A stretch of DNA of 16,174 nucleotides from positions 8,859,869 to 8,876,042 of the forward strand of contig CP070627.1 in NCBI GenBank assembly GCA_020355945.1, written 5' to 3'. Below are positions 7,050 to 13,500 of the stretch, one piece after another (positions within the stretch are counted from its first letter, which is position 1; each line of letters begins with the position of its first letter). The position numbers and the translations under genes are program-made. This DNA is from Candidatus Aminicenantota bacterium (GTDB taxonomy: Bacteria; Acidobacteriota; Aminicenantia; UBA2199). The notes under the pieces are model-generated. The model was given only the letters and a program-made list of their open reading frames with translations. It was not told the origin of the DNA and did no database searches.

Positions 7050-7056
7050 CCTCCTC
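7050..7056 (-). promoter_or_regulatory. Strong ribosome binding site of the ferredoxin
   Basis: GAGGAGG on the minus strand, 5 nt before the ATG at 7044. Confidence 0.85.
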
Positions 7057-7068
7057 GATAAAAAACTA

Positions 7069-7097
7069 ATGATACCTCATCATGCGATTTTTTTCAA
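7069..7097 (-). promoter_or_regulatory. Promoter of the ferredoxin gene
   Basis: On the minus strand TTGAAA (7092-7097), 17-bp spacer, TATCAT (7069-7074), each 5/6 to the sigma-70 consensus. The leader would be about 18 nt and hold only the ribosome binding site. Confidence 0.7.
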
Positions 7098-7131
7098 TCC
7101 CCTGTCCTTATCCGGCAGTAATTCTAATTTT

Positions 7132-7280
7132 ACCACGAAGTACACGAAGGGCACGAAGGAGAGATTTTTTGTTTTTATTTTTCTTAATTCTCTTCGTGTC
7201 CCTTCATGCTTCACTGTAACTTCGTGGCTAATTTTTTTTACTCTGTGACCTCAGCAGTCATGTGTCCTCTGTGGCTAAAG
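7132..7280. repeat. Imperfect inverted repeat of CACGAAG units with CTCTGTG tail
   Basis: Three CACGAAG units with a 9-bp period (7134-7140, 7143-7149, 7152-7158) face CTTCGTG (7192-7198), CTTCATG (7202-7208) and CTTCGTG (7220-7226) across a T-rich centre. A tail follows with CTCTGTG (7241-7247) and CCTCTGTGGCTAAAG (7266-7280). Such 'cacgaag/ctctgtg' modules recur between genes in many environmental genomes, to my recollection. I see no gene in 7045-7519. Confidence 0.7.
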
Positions 7281-7421
7281 TAATTTCATGGTGGCCGGAA
7301 GTGCAGCAACAAATTTGAAAAGCCTCCCCGGAACTGTTGAAATCCTGGATTACCTATGCTATTATATATTATTCCGTGAAATCCTGCCATTTTCCGGCAA
7401 AATATTCTTTTTGGTTCCGGC

Positions 7422-7450
7422 TTGTCCGTATTAGGCTATTATGCTATTAT
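7422..7450 (+). promoter_or_regulatory. Candidate promoter of the NRPS gene
   Basis: TTGTCC (7422-7427, 4/6), a 17-bp spacer and TATTAT (7445-7450, 5/6) preceded by TGC, an extended -10. The transcript would start near 7457, just before a direct repeat and 60-65 nt ahead of the start codon. The 11-mer TATGCTATTAT that includes this -10 also occurs about 80 bp upstream, near 7358. Confidence 0.5.
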
Positions 7451-7458
7451 CAGTGGAT

Positions 7459-7509
7459 AATGAATATATCATGAAATGTTGAACCAATGAATATATTATA
7501 AAATTTTGA
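7459..7509 (+). repeat. 27-bp-period direct repeat in the NRPS leader
   Basis: Two 24-bp copies at 7459-7482 and 7486-7509, both starting AATGAATATAT and ending TTGA, differ at 3 positions. They sit between the candidate -10 box and the ribosome binding site, so they could be an operator or an RNA element. The sequence is AT-rich, so chance similarity is possible. Confidence 0.6.
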
Positions 7510-7515
7510 GGAGGT
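7508..7515 (+). promoter_or_regulatory. Strong ribosome binding site of the NRPS gene
   Basis: GAGGAGGT followed by AAAA and the ATG at 7520. It decides the start and places the C1 domain only about 12 residues from the N-terminus. Confidence 0.9.
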
Positions 7516-7519
7516 AAAA

Positions 7520-10500
7520 ATGTATAAACACAAAAAAAATATCGGAGATATCCTGGCATTAACACCCTTGCAGGAAGGGATACTGTTTCATTACCTAAAA
7601 GAACCCGGGCGCAATCTCTATTTTGAACAATTGTGCCTGGAGGTATCGGGAAAGATAGACGTGCGGTTGTTCGAGAAAGCCTGGAATCACGTCATTGAAA
7701 CCAATGAAATACTGCGAACCGTATTTTTGTGGGAGAATGTCAAAAAACCGGTGCAGGTGGTTTTAAAGGAACATAAGCTTCAACTGAAAGTTTACGATCT
7801 CCGTGCCAGAGACGCAGATGAGAGACCGCGTCTGCTGGTAAAAATAAAACAAAGGGACAAAGAAAACCAGTTTGATCTGCGGCGCGTCTCCTTCCGCGTC
7901 ACCCTGTGTCAACTTGGAGAAGAAGAGCATGTGGTGATTATTAGCAATCACCACATCTTGTATGACGGCTGGAGCAGCAGTATTCTCCTGGAGGAATTTT
8001 TTAATACTTATAGGGAATTGACCCTGGGCAGGCCGCTGGTAAAACCGCTCAAGACCAAATTCAAAGAGTTTATCAAGCTCCTTCAAAGCAGTGACGAAAA
8101 AAAACAGGACCGTTTCTGGAGGGAATACCTGGATGGCCTGGATACCTTTACAGTGCTCCCAATAAAAATGAAATCCGGGGAACTCCCCGGTTTCGACCGC
8201 CCGAGGCTTCAACACCTGGAATTGGATGAAACCTCTGTCAGCGGCATGGAAACGCTGGCTAAAACCGGGAAAGTGACTATGGCGGCAATACTGTACACGG
8301 CCTGGGGGATATTGCTGCAGCGTTATTGTAACTGCGATGATATTATTTTCGGGACCACGGTATCCGGCAGAAGCGCCAAATTAAAAGGCATTGAAGATAT
8401 GGTGGGATTATTTATCAATACCCTTCCCCTCCGGGTTTCAAGCGGCAGGGGTAAGAGGGCGGAAGACCTGGTTCAAAGCATCAATCAAGACTTGCAAGCC
8501 CGTGAAGAATACGAAAATACACCGCTGGTAAAAATAAAAGAAGGTTATTTGCACTGCGATGCTTATGGGGAGCTTTTCGATAACATCGTGGTGATTGAAA
8601 ATTATCCGGTGAACAGTTTACGCAGCCGCCTGGACCATGATGAAACCACCCTCTGTTTCAACTCTTTTTCCATGGTGGAGATGACTAACTATGATTTAAC
8701 CCTGAGCATTGCTTTTACCGATACCATTGGCATTGATTTTATTTACAATGAAGAAACCTTTGAACCTGGGTCCATTGAGAGACTGACCGGACACTTTAGT
8801 CGTATCCTGGCTGACATTATTACCAATCCCGGCAAGAGAGCCTGTGATATCGAACTATTGTCAAAAGAAGAAAAGAGACGAATATTGTACGGTTTTAACG
8901 ATACCGCGACAAACTATCCCCGAGACAAGACCATTCACCAATTGTTCGAGGCCCGGGTGGAGAGATCAGGTGACCGGTGCCCGGTGAATAGTGGGGAGTT
9001 GCAGATAACTTACGGGGAATTGAACCGGAGGACGAACCGATTGGCGCATGGGTTACGGGAAAAAGGCGCTGGACCTGATACCATTGTGGCCATTATGATT
9101 GGGCGCTCTGTTGAAATGATCATCGGGATATTGGGTATATTAAAAGCCGGGGGCGCTTACTTGCCTATTGATCCTGGTTATCCACAGGAACGTATCGATT
9201 ACATGTTAAAGGACAGCAATGCCAAAATTTTTTTGACCGGTCGGGAAATCGCAGGTTTGTCTTCAGCGGAGGCGTTTAATATCCAGCCGCAGGGTGCCTC
9301 TTTTCACCTGGACCTGTTATCATGTGTTAAGGCACCTGTCACTTCTTTGGCCTATATCATCTATACGTCGGGTTCCACCGGGCAGCCCAAGGGTGTGATG
9401 GTTGGTCATGGCAATGTTGTGCGCCTGGTGGTGAACACCACGTTTGTAAAATTATCGGAGCGTACCAGTATTCTTCAAACCGGCGCCCCGGTCTTTGATG
9501 CCACCACCTTTGAAATTTGGGGGGCCCTGCTTAACGGGGGTCGATTGTGTCTTGTTAGTCAAGAAACAATCCTGGATGCGCCGCGGCTGGGATTTGCCTT
9601 AAAGCAGTATGACATAAACACCCTGTGGCTCAGTTCTCCGTTGTTTAACCAGTTGTCGGGAGAGAATAGTGATATATTTGCTTCCCTTGAGTATTTGTTA
9701 GTTGGAGGGGATGTGTTGTCGCCTTCTTTTATCAACCGGGTAAGGAGTAAGAATGTTAATCTCAAAGTAATAAACGGTTACGGCCCTACGGAGAACACCA
9801 CCTTTTCCACCACTTTTTTAATCAATAAAGATTACCGGGATTCTATTCCCATTGGTTCACCCATTAGTAATTCCACTGCTTTTGTCATGAGTCGGGCCGG
9901 GAGGCTGCAGCCGGTAGGAGTATGTGGAGAGTTATGGGTCGGAGGTGACGGACTTGCTCGTGGTTATCTGAACCAATCCGAATTAACCGCAGAGAAATTC
10001 ATTTCAACCAGAAGTTTTTTGGGGGGTCCAGGGGGGCGATTTTTCAAAAAAGCCCCCCTGGTCGCCGAAGGCAGATTATACAAAACCGGTGACCTTACCC
10101 GCTGGCTTGCTGATGGCAACATCGAATTCCTGGGCCGCATCGATTTCCAGGTGAAGATCCGGGGTTACCGCATTGAATTGGGTGAGATCGAAAACCGGTT
10201 AGCTGCGTATGATCGGGTAACCGATGTTGTGGTCGTAGTCCGTGAAGCGGTTCCCGGGGAGAAGAGCTTGTGTGCTTATATTGTGGCAAAGACCGGTTTT
10301 GACATGACCCGGGTGCATGAGTTTCTCAGCCATTGCCTGCCGGATTATATGATTCCTTCTTATTTTGTGCAGCTAGAAAAAATCCCCCTTACCGCCAACG
10401 GGAAAGTAGACCGAAAAGCCTTACCGGAGCCGGGGATCAATGCCAGTGCCCGGGAGTATGTCCCGCCGGGAAACGCCGTGGAAAAAACCCTGGTACAAAT

Positions 10501-13500
10501 ATGGCAGGAGGTACTGGGGATCAAACAGGTGGGAATTACCGATAATTTCTTCCAAATCGGGGGAGATTCCATCAAAGCGATCCAGGTGGCTGCTCGCTTG
10601 AGGAAACACCGCCTGGTTTTGTCAATTAATGATATTTTCAGGAACCCCGATATCCGGAAACTGGGGAAATGTGTCACCGGGATAGAGCGGGAAATCCCAC
10701 AGGGCCCTGTTGAGGGAGAAGTAGAATTGACTCCTATCCAGCATTGGTTTTTTCAAAAGGATTTTACTGCTAAGCATCATTTTAATCACTCGATTATGTT
10801 GTACCGGCGGGATGGATTTGCTGTCGAAATCCTGGAAAAGGTGTTTACCGCATTGGTGAGTCATCATGATGCCTTGCGCATGAGATATGAGTTTGGCGAG
10901 GAACATGTACGGCAGTGGAACCGGGGACTGGAAAGTCCTTTGTTTGATTTTGAAGTGTTTGATATGAAGGGCATGGAAAAGTTTGAAGAGAAAATAACCG
11001 GGGAGGCCGACAGGATACAGTCAAGTATTAACCTGGAAACCGGGCCGCTGTTAAAGCTGGGGCTTTTTAAGACCCCTGGCGGAGATCATTTATTGGTTGT
11101 TATTCATCACCTGGTGGTGGATGGCGTATCGTGGCGCATTTTGTTGGAAGACTTTAACACAGGCTATAACCAGGCAATGCAGGGAAAGGATATCTGTTTC
11201 CCGGGAAAGACCGATTCCTTTCAATACTGGTCGCGGCGCTTGAACCAATATGCACTGGGCAATACCGGTACTGGTGGCAAGACAGTATTGAAGGACCTGG
11301 ATTATTGGAGCAAAATCGCGTTGGAGGAGATAGAGCCCTTACCCGTGGACAGGGAAGTCCCGGCCTCGGGGTTGAATTGCAAAAACAACGGCATCATCAG
11401 GGTTACGCTGGATAACCAGGAAACCCAACGGCTGTTAAAAGAGGTGAATTGGGCCTACAACACTGAAATCGACGATGTTTTATTGACTGCCCTGGGCCTG
11501 GCGCTAAAGGATTGGAGAGGTGTGGAGAAGTTTTCCGTCAACATGGAAGGGCATGGCCGGGAACCGGTTATCCATGAGGTGGATATTAGCCGGACTGTGG
11601 GCTGGTTCACCGCCATTTTCCCGGTAATTGTAGATATGCGCCGCTGGCAAGATGTATCATATGCCCTTAAATGGGTTAAAGAAACACGGAGGCGTATCCC
11701 GGATAAAGGGTTCGGGTACGGTGTATTAAAATATATCACCCCCGGGAATTTAAAAGGCGGGGTTTTATTTGAACTGGAACCGGGAATCACTTTCAATTAC
11801 ATGGGGCAATTCCAACAAGCAGACAGGGCTTCTTCTGTAGAAAAAAATGACGGCAGGTCTTTTGGGCGATCATGGGTAAGTACCGGGTCAGGAGTGGGCC
11901 CCGGGTTTGAAACCACTTCTAATATTGAAATTAACGGGATAATGGTGGATGACCGGCTGCAATTTTCTTTTGATTTTAACAGTCATCGCTATCGAAGCGA
12001 AAGCATCCAATCCCTGGCTGATTGTTATAAAGAACGTTTATTAACGCTGATCCGGCACTGCGTGTCCCGGCAAAACAGAGAGTTGACTCCTTCGGACCTG
12101 GGGTACAATAAAATTAACCTGGAAGATTTTTCCACCATTGTTCTTCATGTGAAAAATAACATGGGTACGGACAAAAAAATACAGTGCTTATATCCTTTAA
12201 GCCCGATGCAAAGCGGGATGCTCTATCATGCTTATGCCAACCGGTCCTCCCCTGTTTATTTCGAACAATCCGCCTTTGTTATTAAAGGAGAGATGGATTA
12301 CCGGGTACTGAAACATAGTTTCAATCGATTGGTGGAACAATACGATATTTTTAGGACCAATTTTCTTTTTGAAGGATTGCCGGAACCATTGCAAGTGGTT
12401 TTGGAGCAAAGGGAAGCCGATTTCTTTTATGAAGATATTTCTCATTTACAGGACCAGGAAGAGGGAGTGCAGGCAGCCTACCTTGAGGAATTCAAACGAA
12501 AGGACCGGGACAGGGGGTTTGATTTAAGCGCAGATCGGTTGATAAGATGGGCATTGTTGAGAACAGACCGGGATACCTGCCACCTGGTATGGAGTTTCCA
12601 TCATATCTTGATGGATGGGTGGTGCCTGGGAATAGTATTTAAAGAATTGATCCGGCTGTACCGGCTGCTCAAAGAGAACAGGCCGGTACAGCCGGAACCG
12701 GTGTTTTCGTACGGCGATTATATAAAATGGCTGGCCAGGCAAGATCGGGAAGAGGGGTTGAAATATTGGGAGTCTTACCTGGAGAGTTTTGAAAAGCCCA
12801 CAAGTATCCCGAAGTTGGGCCCGGCAGCGGAGGGAGATGGGTTCTCTTATAAACCAGGGGAATACCAATGGATAATAGAAGAAACCGTTTCAGCCCGGAT
12901 CCGTGATACAGCCAGGCAAAACCAGGTTACCGTTAATACGGTTTTCCAGGTGTCCTGGGGAATATTACTGGGGAAATACAACAATTGTGAAGACGTTGTT
13001 TTTGGTGCGGTGGTATCCGGAAGGTCCCCGGAAATAGAAGGCATTGAAAGCATGGTGGGGCTTTTTATTAACACGGTGCCGGTAAGGGTAAAAACCCGCT
13101 CTTATCAAACCGTTAGCCAGTTATTAAAAGAAGTCCGGGAGGACACGGCTTCCGCGAAATCGTATGAATACTTATCGCTGGCGGACATCCAGGCGCGTTC
13201 CCCTTTGAAAGGAAATTTAATTGATCATATCGTGGTTTTTGAGAATTATCCCATCAGTGATAGTATAAAAGATATCGCGGGGAACCTTGACCAGGACGGC
13301 CTATTTGATTTTCACCCGGAACTCGTCAGCACCCATAGTCAAACCAATTATGATTTTAATGTTATCATTATTCCCGGGGATTGTTTGACGGTTAACTTCA
13401 TGTATAATAACCTTGTTTATCATGCTGAATGGGTGAATTCGATGGGGCGGCATTTAAAGGAAATTGTGCGGCAGGTTACGGATGATCCCGGTGTAATCAC

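Noticed and set aside
7763..8215. Minus-strand 150-residue frame
   Set aside because: Antisense to the C1 domain of the NRPS, whose motifs are intact.
10028..10061. Intrinsic terminator inside the NRPS gene
   Set aside because: The stem is strong but no T run follows it, and the frame continues through intact A, T and E motifs; a second copy in A2 behaves the same way.
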